From Sphingomonas paucimobilis NBRC 13935 (GTDB lineage: Bacteria; Pseudomonadota; Alphaproteobacteria; Sphingomonadales; Sphingomonadaceae): a stretch of DNA of 64,000 nucleotides. The stretch lies in assembly GCF_000739895.2 (NCBI RefSeq), contig NZ_BBJS01000043.1, positions 208,146 to 272,145 of the forward strand. The letters run 5' to 3'. The position numbers and the translations under genes were made by a program. Of this stretch, positions 26,517-34,253 are shown in pieces. Positions within the stretch are counted from its first letter, which is position 1; every line of letters starts with the position of its first letter. The notes under the pieces were generated by a model. The model had not been told where the DNA came from. It did no database searches and saw only the letters and a program-made list of their open reading frames with translations.

Positions 26517-27629
26517 TCACGAGGCGGCGGGCGTGGCGATCGACAGGGCGGCGGTTCGCTGCGGTCGTCGCGGTGGCGGAGGCGTCGCTTGACTGGCGCG
26601 TTGCACCAGTCGTCGTACCTCCTGGGCACGCTCCCGCGGGATCACCAGCACGACGTCATCCGTGGCAACGATGACGAGATCGGACACGCCCAGCGCGGCA
26701 ACTCGCGGCCCGCTCGTCCGAATAAGGCACCCGTGGCTTTCCAGCGCTAGGACATCGCCGTGCAGCGCATTTGCGCTGTCGTCCTGCGCTTCGATCTCAT
26801 GAAGCGCATCCCAGCTCCCGATGTCGGACCATCCCACCTCGACGGGGACCACCGCCATGCGCGCGGCGTGCTCCATCACGACATAGTCGATCGATTTCGC
26901 CTCCACGGACGCGAAGGCGGCTCTATCGGGAATCACTCGATTGCCCTCGCGATCGGCGGTCGCCAAAGCCTTGCGAACCGATCCGAGAAGCCCCGGCGCG
27001 TGAACCGAGAGTTCCTCAATGAGGCGGTCCGAGCGGAGGAGGAAGATGCCTGCGTTCCAAACATATCGGCCATCGGCAAGCATGCGTTCCGCGCGTGCCG
27101 CCTCCGGCTTCTCGACAAACCGGTTCACCCGGCAAATCTCGCCGGAGAGCGGCTCTCCCATGTGGATATAGCCATAACCGGTCGCGGGGCGGTCTGGAGT
27201 GATGCCGAACGTCACCAGCCAGCCATCCTGGGCCAGGGGAAGAGCCCGATGCACGGCTTCGCCGAAGGACTCCACGTCCCTGATCACATGATCGCTCGGC
27301 ATGACCAGCAACAACGCGTTCTCGTCCGTGCATTCGAGCGCCGCCATGGCGAGGGCGGGGGCGGTGTTGCGCCCGATCGGCTCGAGGAGCAGCCGGGAGG
27401 GTGGGCATCCCACCGCTTCGAGCTCTCGGAGGATCTGCCGCTCATGGTCCTGGCTGGCGACGACGACGGGGGAGCTTGCTTGCGCGATGCTCCTGGCGCG
27501 CAAAGCCGTCTGCTGAAGGAGGCTTTCTTCGCCTGCCAGTGGAAGGAACTGCTTCGGCGTCTGCTCTGTGGAGAGTGGCCACAGTCTCGTCCCTGCGCCG
27601 CCGGAAAGGATGACGGGGATGAGCTGCAT
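26517..27629 (-). CDS. manC: Mannose-1-phosphate guanylyltransferase
   Basis: Makes GDP-mannose from GTP and mannose-1-phosphate. The 370-residue product begins with the nucleotidyltransferase signature PVILSGGAGTRLWPLS, followed by TGYGYIHMG (the sugar-binding loop), FVEKPEAARAERML, WNAGIFLLRSD and GWSDIGSWDALHEI. It is the short form without the phosphomannose isomerase domain, which matches the separate manA gene at 1313. First gene of a three-gene unit with the GT4 and GH130 genes. A degenerate dyad at 27778 lies about 150 bp upstream. Confidence 0.92.
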   Translation of the reverse strand: MQLIPVILSGGAGTRLWPLSTEQTPKQFLPLAGEESLLQQTALRARSIAQASSPVVVASQDHERQILRELEAVGCPPSRLLLEPIGRNTAPALAMAALECTDENALLLVMPSDHVIRDVESFGEAVHRALPLAQDGWLVTFGITPDRPATGYGYIHMGEPLSGEICRVNRFVEKPEAARAERMLADGRYVWNAGIFLLRSDRLIEELSVHAPGLLGSVRKALATADREGNRVIPDRAAFASVEAKSIDYVVMEHAARMAVVPVEVGWSDIGSWDALHEIEAQDDSANALHGDVLALESHGCLIRTSGPRVAALGVSDLVIVATDDVVLVIPRERAQEVRRLVQRASQATPPPPRRPQRTAALSIATPAAS

Positions 27630-27777
27630 GAATCAGGCCCTTGTCGCGAAGTCCCGCCATGGGAGCAGCGCGCTCCAGGGACACTTTTCCGATTTCCTTT
27701 CAGCGTTGGGCGCGATCCTGATGGCCGCACCCGCCGCCAAGGCTACGTGAGGGTAAGGAGGGCGCGGCTGCCCCGCC

Positions 27778-27791
27778 CTGCGCTAGATCAG
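27778..27791. promoter_or_regulatory. CRP/FNR-like dyad, degenerate left half
   Basis: CTGCGCTAGATCAG matches the right half-site and spacing but only three of five left bases. It is the last island site, in the 218-bp gap (27630-27847) between manC and the integrase end. Confidence 0.35.
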
Positions 27792-27847
27792 TCGTAGCAT
27801 CACTGCCTGCTCATGAGGCCGGCTGTCGCGAGCGGCGGCGCTCTGGA

Positions 27848-28894
27848 TCAGAGAAACCGCTGGCCGGCATGGTCGCGGAACCGGTCGGCCGAGCGGACAT
27901 AGTCCGAGAGGACTTGCACCGTCTTGTGGCGGCTGACCTCCTGCATCTTGAAGATCGTCGCGCCCTGACTGGCTGCTTCGGTCAGGAACCCCGCGCGCAG
28001 CGAGTGACCGGAGAATTTGGCGGCGTCGTAGCCGGCGGCACCGGCATAGCGCTTGACCAAGCGCGCGACTGCCTTGTCGGACATCGGCTCGCCGGTAAGT
28101 TGGTCGCTGCGGGTGAGGCGGCGGAACAGCGGGACCGTCGCTTCCTGCGCGGGCGTGCGGACAACTTCGGCCTCCAGCACCCGCACGGCGCTGATCCATT
28201 CGAGCAGCAGCGCCTTCGGGCGCAGCCGGGTGCCTTCGGGGATCGCGATCGTCGTGCCTTCGCCGGCTTGGTCCGTTTTGGTGGTGCCGAGGTAGAGTTC
28301 GATCCCGTGGTCGAGGATGCCGACATTCTCGAGCGTCAACGCCACCAGCTCGGAACGGCGCAACGCGGCGGCCATGCCGATCGCGAGCGCGGCACGATCG
28401 CGACGGGCGCGCAGGCCATCGCCCTTGATCTGCGCCAGCATGTCGCGGAGCGCGGTGGCGTCTGCGGGCTCCTTGCGGGTTTTCTTGGCCCGCTTTTCGT
28501 TGCGGATGCCGGCAAGCGCCTCGCGCAGGCCGCCCGCTTCCGGGTGCGCGGCCGGCGCTGGATAGTTGCTTGTGCGATGATGGTGGCCGATCGCGGCCAC
28601 GCGCCGTTCGATGGTGCTTGGCTTAAGACCGGACGCGGCCTGGTTCGCGACGAACGCGGCAATCTGTTCCGGATGTGCCGGCATCGCTACGAGGCCGCGC
28701 GTGCGACACCAGTCGGTGTAGATGATCCAGTCGGAGTTATAGGCGCGATGGGTCGCGGCGGCGCGCGCGGCTTTCTTGTAGGCGGCCGCGCGTTCGAGAT
28801 CCTCGTGGAGCACGGCAAGCATCGCGGCGTCGGGCGCCAGCGCCGGCAGCGTGACGGGCTCGGGCTCGGCTTGGTCGGGACTTGGGTCGTGCAA
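27848..28894 (-). CDS. Tyrosine recombinase/integrase
   Basis: A 348-residue XerC/D-like recombinase. The N-terminal SAM-like DNA-binding domain (about 45-130) precedes the catalytic domain: active-site Arg in AALRRSELVAL, the HxxR box in HSLRAGFLTEAA, the downstream His in SRHKTVQVLSDYVR and the nucleophile Tyr in the same stretch (LSDYVR). Full length and all catalytic residues are present. It sits exactly at the right end of the dyad-bearing island, and its end is only 56 bp from the last dyad, so it may have carried the stress island (inference). Confidence 0.9.
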   Translation of the reverse strand: MHDPSPDQAEPEPVTLPALAPDAAMLAVLHEDLERAAAYKKAARAAATHRAYNSDWIIYTDWCRTRGLVAMPAHPEQIAAFVANQAASGLKPSTIERRVAAIGHHHRTSNYPAPAAHPEAGGLREALAGIRNEKRAKKTRKEPADATALRDMLAQIKGDGLRARRDRAALAIGMAAALRRSELVALTLENVGILDHGIELYLGTTKTDQAGEGTTIAIPEGTRLRPKALLLEWISAVRVLEAEVVRTPAQEATVPLFRRLTRSDQLTGEPMSDKAVARLVKRYAGAAGYDAAKFSGHSLRAGFLTEAASQGATIFKMQEVSRHKTVQVLSDYVRSADRFRDHAGQRFL

Positions 28895-29075
28895 GATCGG
28901 TGCCGCAGTTCGATGGACTGTCAGCGCCGGTTTGCCACCTGTAGGTTTTCCTTAAATGGTGGACGGCATCTGCCCGGCGGCAAGCTCCCGAAATAGTGGA
29001 TTTGTGCCTGAACTGGACGTCACCATCTTCGCCTTAGGATCGAACCCACATCGGCGTTAGTCGGCGCTCATGGCA

Positions 29076-30611
29076 TCAGATGTAGTGCCGAAACGGCAGC
29101 GGCGGTGCGGTAACGGTATGGGGCGATGCCATCAGGATCTCACCCACCCGGTCCGCGAACTTGAGCGTCACGGGCAGGGCGCTCGCGAAATCGCAGGCGT
29201 TGTAGTTGACCTTGGTGAGCGCAAGGATGTCGCCGAGCACCTCTACGATGTCCCCTTCGCCATGCGTCACGTCGACGGTGAGCGGCTTGGGTGTCTCGAA
29301 CCCTTGATAACCTGCCAGCCGGGGTACGAACCCCCGCGCCCAAAGGTAACCTGACCAGTCACCCACGGTAAGGGCCGTGCCGCGCAGGACCGGTGTCGAC
29401 GCGGAGGGGCGGAACAGCCGAACGTCATCGAGCTGCTTGATCCTGACTCCTACCAGCTGTGTTTCAGTGGGTACTGCGCTGCAAAAGCCGTCCCACTCAT
29501 CGTCGGAAAAGCGGTGACGCCCATGGATGAACAGCTGGTTCGGTGGCTTGCCGTGCTTGAGCTTATAGCCCTCGACCACCGAGGTCATCAAATTCGCCGC
29601 CGCGCTCCTCGACAGGTGATATTCCTTGCGCTCGTCGGAGTACCAGGGGCCAAGGGCGCCGCGAAAGACGAGGCCGTCGCCTGAGTTGAGGAACATCTGC
29701 GCGGCGCAACAGGCCTCGCCCGTTGCCGCAGGCGTGTCGTCGTTCTTGAACACCAGTCCGACGTAGCACACGCCAGGCCGGACATGGGCTAAGGCCCAAG
29801 GCTTCGCGTCCATCTTGAAGTAGAGCGTGGTGCAGAAGTTCCAGGCAACCGTGGCCTCGTCCTGAAGGCCGCGTCGGCGGTCGTTGGCTATGTTGAGGTT
29901 GCGGTCGACCAGCGTGCTTTCGAGGATCAGCTGGAGGACGACGCCGTCCTGCAGCAACTCGGCTTTCAGCTGGTGGTGGAAATTGTTCGAGAACAGGTAA
30001 GTTTCGGCATCCCGCACCGTGTCGGGGAACAGGTCGCCGCCCATCTGGAAGAAGCGTTTGGCGTCCTTGAAGCTCGTGATGTCGGAGGGGGTGCGCTCGT
30101 CCTTGGGCGGTGGTGCGACCTGGGGGCGTCCATAGCGATAGACGACGTCCGGAACGACAACGAGCCAGACGTCGGGACGGCGCTCCTCGGCGCGGATGTG
30201 CGCGCGGATCGCGTCGGCGAACAGCAGCACCGTGGAACGAACCGCGTCGGCGCGATTGTTCTTCTTGATGCAATGATCGATGTCGCCGCTCTTGACCGCT
30301 AGCTCGACCATGCCGCGGGTCGGCAGCGGGATGCCGAAGCAGGCCTCGAAGCCCGGCCATGCGGGTGCCCATAAGACGGGCTTGCCCTTCGCATCGACTT
30401 TGCCGGGTATATGCAGGCTGATCCGCTCTAACCAGCGGCGGGATAGGCCGACGCCGCTCTCCGTCCCGATGACGCCCAAGCGTACCTGGGAGCGGCCATC
30501 TGGACCTTCGAGCGGCCCGAAGAGGAAGAGCCCATCTTTTGGCGCTTCCATCTGCTGCCCGTGACCGAACTCGAGCAAAGGCTCGGCGATGCGGTGCGTG
30601 AGGATGCTCAT
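29076..30611 (-). CDS. Short prokaryotic Argonaute (MID-PIWI), SPARTA effector guide protein
   Basis: The 511-residue product looks like a short pAgo: a MID region with a nucleotide-binding VWLVVVPDVVYRYGRPQ, and a PIWI fold with CYVGLVFKNDD, AAQMFLNSGDGLVFRGALGPWYS and QLFIHGRHRFSDDEW. PAZ and N domains are missing. In the family, short pAgos lack nuclease activity and form a heterodimer with a TIR-APAZ protein that degrades NAD(P) when guide RNA finds invader DNA. The TIR-APAZ partner lies directly upstream, overlapping by 4 bp (ATGA). I could not assign a complete DEDX tetrad, in line with an inactive PIWI. Confidence 0.85.
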   Translation of the reverse strand: MSILTHRIAEPLLEFGHGQQMEAPKDGLFLFGPLEGPDGRSQVRLGVIGTESGVGLSRRWLERISLHIPGKVDAKGKPVLWAPAWPGFEACFGIPLPTRGMVELAVKSGDIDHCIKKNNRADAVRSTVLLFADAIRAHIRAEERRPDVWLVVVPDVVYRYGRPQVAPPPKDERTPSDITSFKDAKRFFQMGGDLFPDTVRDAETYLFSNNFHHQLKAELLQDGVVLQLILESTLVDRNLNIANDRRRGLQDEATVAWNFCTTLYFKMDAKPWALAHVRPGVCYVGLVFKNDDTPAATGEACCAAQMFLNSGDGLVFRGALGPWYSDERKEYHLSRSAAANLMTSVVEGYKLKHGKPPNQLFIHGRHRFSDDEWDGFCSAVPTETQLVGVRIKQLDDVRLFRPSASTPVLRGTALTVGDWSGYLWARGFVPRLAGYQGFETPKPLTVDVTHGEGDIVEVLGDILALTKVNYNACDFASALPVTLKFADRVGEILMASPHTVTAPPLPFRHYI

Positions 30612-32002
30612 GCGTCGGCCTCCTCCGGTATCTCATCCCGGTCAAAGGCCGTTTCGAAGTCCTCTGACAGAGTTATCTGGCCTCCGTCGTCTTCCTCGGC
30701 TCGGCGGTCTTCTTCCGCGGCGAAGCTGACTGGAAAGTCGAAGCTCATCGGTAAGCTAGCGACGGTGAGGCGCTCACCGGACGCGGCAATGTCTAGTGCC
30801 GCTTCACCTTCGGCAAGCCAGCCCATCGCGGCGAGCAGCATGTCGCGCCATTTGTCATTGAACCAGGACCGCGTGAGGCGCAATCGGATGCGCTGCAGCT
30901 GTTCACCCGGGAGCGGGGTTCGGCCGTCGGTCGTCACCGCAACATTGGCATGGACCCGGAAGAGAGCATCCGGCCAGAGCTTGGGTTGAGCGACAAGGCA
31001 CAGGTGCCAGCGCCGATCCTTGAACTTGCCGCTCAGGACACGGTCGACCCGATGTCCATCGCTCAGCGTCAGCTTCACTCTTCCGTCGATGAGTCCGTCG
31101 GGGAAGAAGCGGCCTCGGGCGCCCGAGGCGAAATCGACAGGAAGTAGCCCGAGACGATGCATGGCCAGGTCCCAGTGCTGACGCATCAAATTGACGGCGA
31201 TCCGCCGTGCATTGGAACGCTCACCGAAGTGGCGGCTATAGGTACCGTCGATCACGCCGTTGAATGGCAAGCTGGCGCGCGCCTTCAAAGGCGGAGCGCC
31301 GTTGTCGAGACGCTCGATAGCATCGGGTCCGCAGAAGGCGATGGCGCCTCCCTCGTGAAGCACATGGGGAACACGCGTAAACTGGCTCCAGGCTTCCAGC
31401 TGCGCAGTCGTTCCCTTCGCCTCCAGGATCCAGACGTCGGGCCTCGCCCGGAGTTCGAACCAGTTGCTGTAAAGCGTCTCGGGATTTGGAGTGACCAGCT
31501 TTCGACCGTCCTCTTGGGCAGCAACGATCATCGCAAGCTGCTCGGCGTCCGGATGCTCGACCTTCAGCACACGTGAGGTGTCGAGCGTTTCGAGCAGGGG
31601 CTGAAGACAGGCCGCCCAATTAGGGAACGCATTGTGTGCGTTCTGGCGGAGGATCTCTGTTGGGAAATCGCCGAAATCCACGTCGGCAATCCGGATCGGA
31701 ATCATGAACTCCGCGTCGCCGAGCTTGCGACGCATGACGTCGCCGAGAGCGAGCTCCTTCTTTACGCCTTGCTTGCCGATATGCTCGGACACCACGACGA
31801 TCTGCTTGATGGCCTCGTGCCGCAGCACGTGCTCGATCTTGTCCCAGAAATCGTCGCCACCCCGAAGCGCGCGAACGTCGACCCAGACCTTGTATCCGGC
31901 CGTGGTTAGGCGCCCGGCAAGCCACCGGGCGAAGCAATTGTCCTCAGGATTGGCGTGCGTGATCAGAATTGTGTCGCGCACCGGTGTCGGAGCGGTAGTC
32001 AT
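30608..32002 (-). CDS. TIR-APAZ protein, NADase subunit of SPARTA
   Basis: A 464-residue partner of the short pAgo. Residues 1-130 form a TIR domain: ILITHANPEDNCFARWLAGRLTTAGYKVWVDVRAL, then IVVVSEHIGKQGVKKELALGD, where Glu83 is the candidate catalytic residue of the NADase. The rest is an APAZ region (about 190-450), which resembles the missing N-terminal pAgo domains and clamps the complex. SPARTA systems cause NAD depletion and abortive defence against plasmids. ATG 32002; a VapBC-like pair lies just upstream on the same strand. Confidence 0.85.
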   Translation of the reverse strand: MTTAPTPVRDTILITHANPEDNCFARWLAGRLTTAGYKVWVDVRALRGGDDFWDKIEHVLRHEAIKQIVVVSEHIGKQGVKKELALGDVMRRKLGDAEFMIPIRIADVDFGDFPTEILRQNAHNAFPNWAACLQPLLETLDTSRVLKVEHPDAEQLAMIVAAQEDGRKLVTPNPETLYSNWFELRARPDVWILEAKGTTAQLEAWSQFTRVPHVLHEGGAIAFCGPDAIERLDNGAPPLKARASLPFNGVIDGTYSRHFGERSNARRIAVNLMRQHWDLAMHRLGLLPVDFASGARGRFFPDGLIDGRVKLTLSDGHRVDRVLSGKFKDRRWHLCLVAQPKLWPDALFRVHANVAVTTDGRTPLPGEQLQRIRLRLTRSWFNDKWRDMLLAAMGWLAEGEAALDIAASGERLTVASLPMSFDFPVSFAAEEDRRAEEDDGGQITLSEDFETAFDRDEIPEEADA

Positions 32003-32050
32003 GGGAGTCCCCGCCAGCAGAGTGCCGTACCTAAAAGCACGAACGTGCGA

Positions 32051-32449
32051 CTACTCTGCCAGAGGGCGCACGTTGGTGATGGTGATGCCTACATCGGCAC
32101 TCGCAAGTGGCCCGTCCGTTGTGAGCATCTCGGCTTGCAGGTCGATCGCCAAAGCAAGGCACGTCCGATCGCCGAGAGAAAGACCGAGCGCCTTCGTGGC
32201 TGGCCGGAGGTCGCCTACTATGAGTGCCTGGGCAGGAGTGAGCGGCCGGACATCAAGATGCAGCCCGCCAAGCGCCTCACGCACCTCGTCGAGCGGCAAT
32301 CCCCGGTCCCGTAGCTTGGAGACGACCTCTGCGAGGTTGGCTGTTCCGATGATGCTGCGGGTCAGGACGTCGACTACCCTATCCGCCCCGGGTTCATCGT
32401 TCAGAAGACAGAGCAGGGCGGAGGCGTCGAGTACGACTTTGCTACTCAC
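32051..32449 (-). CDS. vapC: PIN-domain (VapC-like) toxin
   Basis: A 132-residue PIN ribonuclease. Acidic active-site positions are visible: Asp in VVLDASALLCLLNDEPGA, Glu in NLAEVVSKL, Asp in LGDRTCLALA and Asp in LTTDG. GTG 32449 is chosen since it makes an eight-base overlap with the antitoxin stop and gives the typical SSKVVLDASALL start; ATG 32461 is also in frame. VapC toxins cleave tRNA or rRNA and are held off by the cognate antitoxin encoded just before. Confidence 0.85.
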   Translation of the reverse strand: MSSKVVLDASALLCLLNDEPGADRVVDVLTRSIIGTANLAEVVSKLRDRGLPLDEVREALGGLHLDVRPLTPAQALIVGDLRPATKALGLSLGDRTCLALAIDLQAEMLTTDGPLASADVGITITNVRPLAE

Positions 32450-32690
32450 GCTCCGCCTCACGCCGACGCTCCGCGATCAGCTCGTCAGCCAAGCCGACGC
32501 CTTCGGGCACATACTTGCGCAGGATGGCGCGAGCACGCTCAAGTGCCTTAGGTACGGAACGTACCCGCAATTCGCCATCGTCCACATCGACGAGAACGGT
32601 GTCACCCGTGGTGATCCCGAGCTCACGGCGCATTGCCGCCGGGATCACGAGCTTACCACCGTCCACGATTTTGACCCTCTGTGCTTCCAT
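32442..32690 (-). CDS. vapB: AbrB/VapB-like antitoxin
   Basis: An 82-residue swapped-hairpin (AbrB/MazE type) DNA-binding protein: RVKIVDGGKLVIPAAMRRELGITTGDTVLVDVDDGEL followed by a helical, charged toxin-binding tail. Family members bind their own promoter and the paired PIN toxin. ATG 32690 starts the conserved domain; upstream in-frame codons to 32807 would add unlike sequence. Confidence 0.85.
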   Translation of the reverse strand: MEAQRVKIVDGGKLVIPAAMRRELGITTGDTVLVDVDDGELRVRSVPKALERARAILRKYVPEGVGLADELIAERRREAERE

Positions 32691-32940
32691 CTGCACCAAT
32701 CCCGCTGCTCTGACCTGTCCAACGGCTTTATACCGGAGGGCAACGTCGGACGCCAGCGTGCAGGGAGGGATCGATGCACGGCTGGTCACCGAAATATCGT
32801 TCATCAATAATGGAGCAGCTACTTAGACCCGGTCTGCTTAGCTAGGCTCCGTAGGACCGGCACTTGCCGTTCTGAGCCGCCTGCTGCATGATTGGCTCAC
32901 AAGGGTATACCCAAGAAGGCCGGGCTGAAGTGACGAGCAA

Positions 32941-33609
32941 ATGGCAGGCATCGAGATGAAGGCGGCGCGGGTTTACCTGCGTGTGAGCACGGACGAGCAG
33001 GACCTGACACGTCAGGAGAGCATCGTGGCGGGCGCGCGGGCGGCAGGCTTCTACATTGCGGCGGTCTACCGGGAAAAGGCATCAGGCGCGCGGCCCGACC
33101 GATCCGAGCTGCTGCGCATGGTGGCGGACCTGCAGCCGGGCGAGGTGGTGGTGGCCGAGAAGATCGACCGCATCAGCCGCCTGCCTCTGCCGGAGGCAGA
33201 GCTTCTGGTGGAGACGATCCGGGGTAGAGGGGCGCAGTTGGCGGTGCCGGGCATCGTGGACCTGTCTGACTTAGTAGCCGACAGCGCCGGCGTGGCGCGA
33301 ATCGTGCTCGAGGCGGTGCAGGACATGCTGTTGCGCGTCGCGCTGCAGACGGCTCGGGATGACTATGAGACCCGGCGCGAGCGGCAGCGCGAGGGCATCG
33401 AAGTTGCGAAGAGGGCGGGGCGTTACACCGGCCGCAAGCCGGATCTCGCCCACCATCGACGCATCGTAGGTCTGCGCGAGGCGGGCATGAGCATCGCGAA
33501 AACCGCGGAGCTTGCCGGATGCAGCATCGCGCAGGTCAAGCGGGTGACGGCCCTGGACAGAGCGAAAGGTGCCGGAACGACTTCTGCACCTGCTGCTGAT
33601 CCCAAGTGA
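32941..33609 (+). CDS. Serine recombinase (resolvase/invertase family)
   Basis: A 222-residue serine recombinase with catalytic Ser in YLRVSTDEQDLTRQ and the conserved Arg-rich R-x-D-R and AEKIDRISRL segments, a long E helix, and a helix-turn-helix C-terminus (AGMSIAKTAELAGCSIAQVKRV). The 15-residue N-terminus MAGIEMKAARV has an in-frame ATG at 32956 that may be the real start. It sits between the defence cluster and the sulfite genes. Confidence 0.88.
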   Translation: MAGIEMKAARVYLRVSTDEQDLTRQESIVAGARAAGFYIAAVYREKASGARPDRSELLRMVADLQPGEVVVAEKIDRISRLPLPEAELLVETIRGRGAQLAVPGIVDLSDLVADSAGVARIVLEAVQDMLLRVALQTARDDYETRRERQREGIEVAKRAGRYTGRKPDLAHHRRIVGLREAGMSIAKTAELAGCSIAQVKRVTALDRAKGAGTTSAPAADPK

Positions 33610-33756
33610 TTCAGTTCGGCGTCTGACGCGCTTCGATGCAGGGTTATGACACCTATAAACCCGCGGAAAAGCGAAGGCGGGGGGCAGTGTCACAACCGGA
33701 CGGCTCCGACACCGTCCCGATTGGGATGGTATTTCGGGATTATGGAAGTAGATCGG

Positions 33757-34239
33757 TTAGCCGGTTCCACCTGAGACATCAGGAGCCACTTTGGGGTCCG
33801 GGTCCTGCGCCTTGCCGGTCGCGGGTGCCACCTTCTGGCTCGGCATAGCGGTGAGATAAGCAACGATCGCATCGACGTCCTTCTCGGCCACTGGCGCCTT
33901 ATACACCTCACGCATCTTGGTGACGGTCGCCTTCCACTGATCCGCCGATAGCGCAGGCTGGGTCAGCGCCATGCTGGCTGAGTGGCACGAGGTGCAATTG
34001 GCATTGATGACGTCGGCGTGCGGACCGTCGGGGTAGGTCGCGTCGTCGGCCGGCAGGTCGACGCTGGTCGAGGCAAGCGAGAAGCCGCGCGCTGACACGC
34101 TGGCGGCCGGTGCCGGCTCAGACATCTCGGAGATCGGAACGGGCGCCTTGCGGCTGCTCGGCGCGCCGATCGAGACGAGGATGATGCCGGTCAGGCCGAT
34201 CAGGCCAGCAGCCATCATGCCGGGAGACGGAGTCTTCAT
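33757..34239 (-). CDS. sorB: c-type cytochrome subunit of sulfite dehydrogenase
   Basis: A 160-residue periplasmic monohaem cytochrome with an N-terminal membrane/signal segment (MMAAGLIGLTGIILVSIG), a haem motif CTSCH at residues 82-86 and a plausible Met109 axial ligand (VTKMREVY), with VDAIVAYLTAMPSQ closing the fold. It lies 14 bp after the molybdenum subunit gene and is therefore the likely electron acceptor for sulfite oxidation (SorAB arrangement). Confidence 0.82.
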   Translation of the reverse strand: MKTPSPGMMAAGLIGLTGIILVSIGAPSSRKAPVPISEMSEPAPAASVSARGFSLASTSVDLPADDATYPDGPHADVINANCTSCHSASMALTQPALSADQWKATVTKMREVYKAPVAEKDVDAIVAYLTAMPSQKVAPATGKAQDPDPKVAPDVSGGTG

Positions 34240-34253
34240 GATTTGCTCGCTCC

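Noticed and set aside
27869..28996. 375-residue plus-strand frame over the integrase
   Set aside because: Fully antisense to an intact tyrosine recombinase with all catalytic residues.
28895..29075. tRNA or attachment site beside the integrase
   Set aside because: No cloverleaf or repeated core could be recognised on either side.
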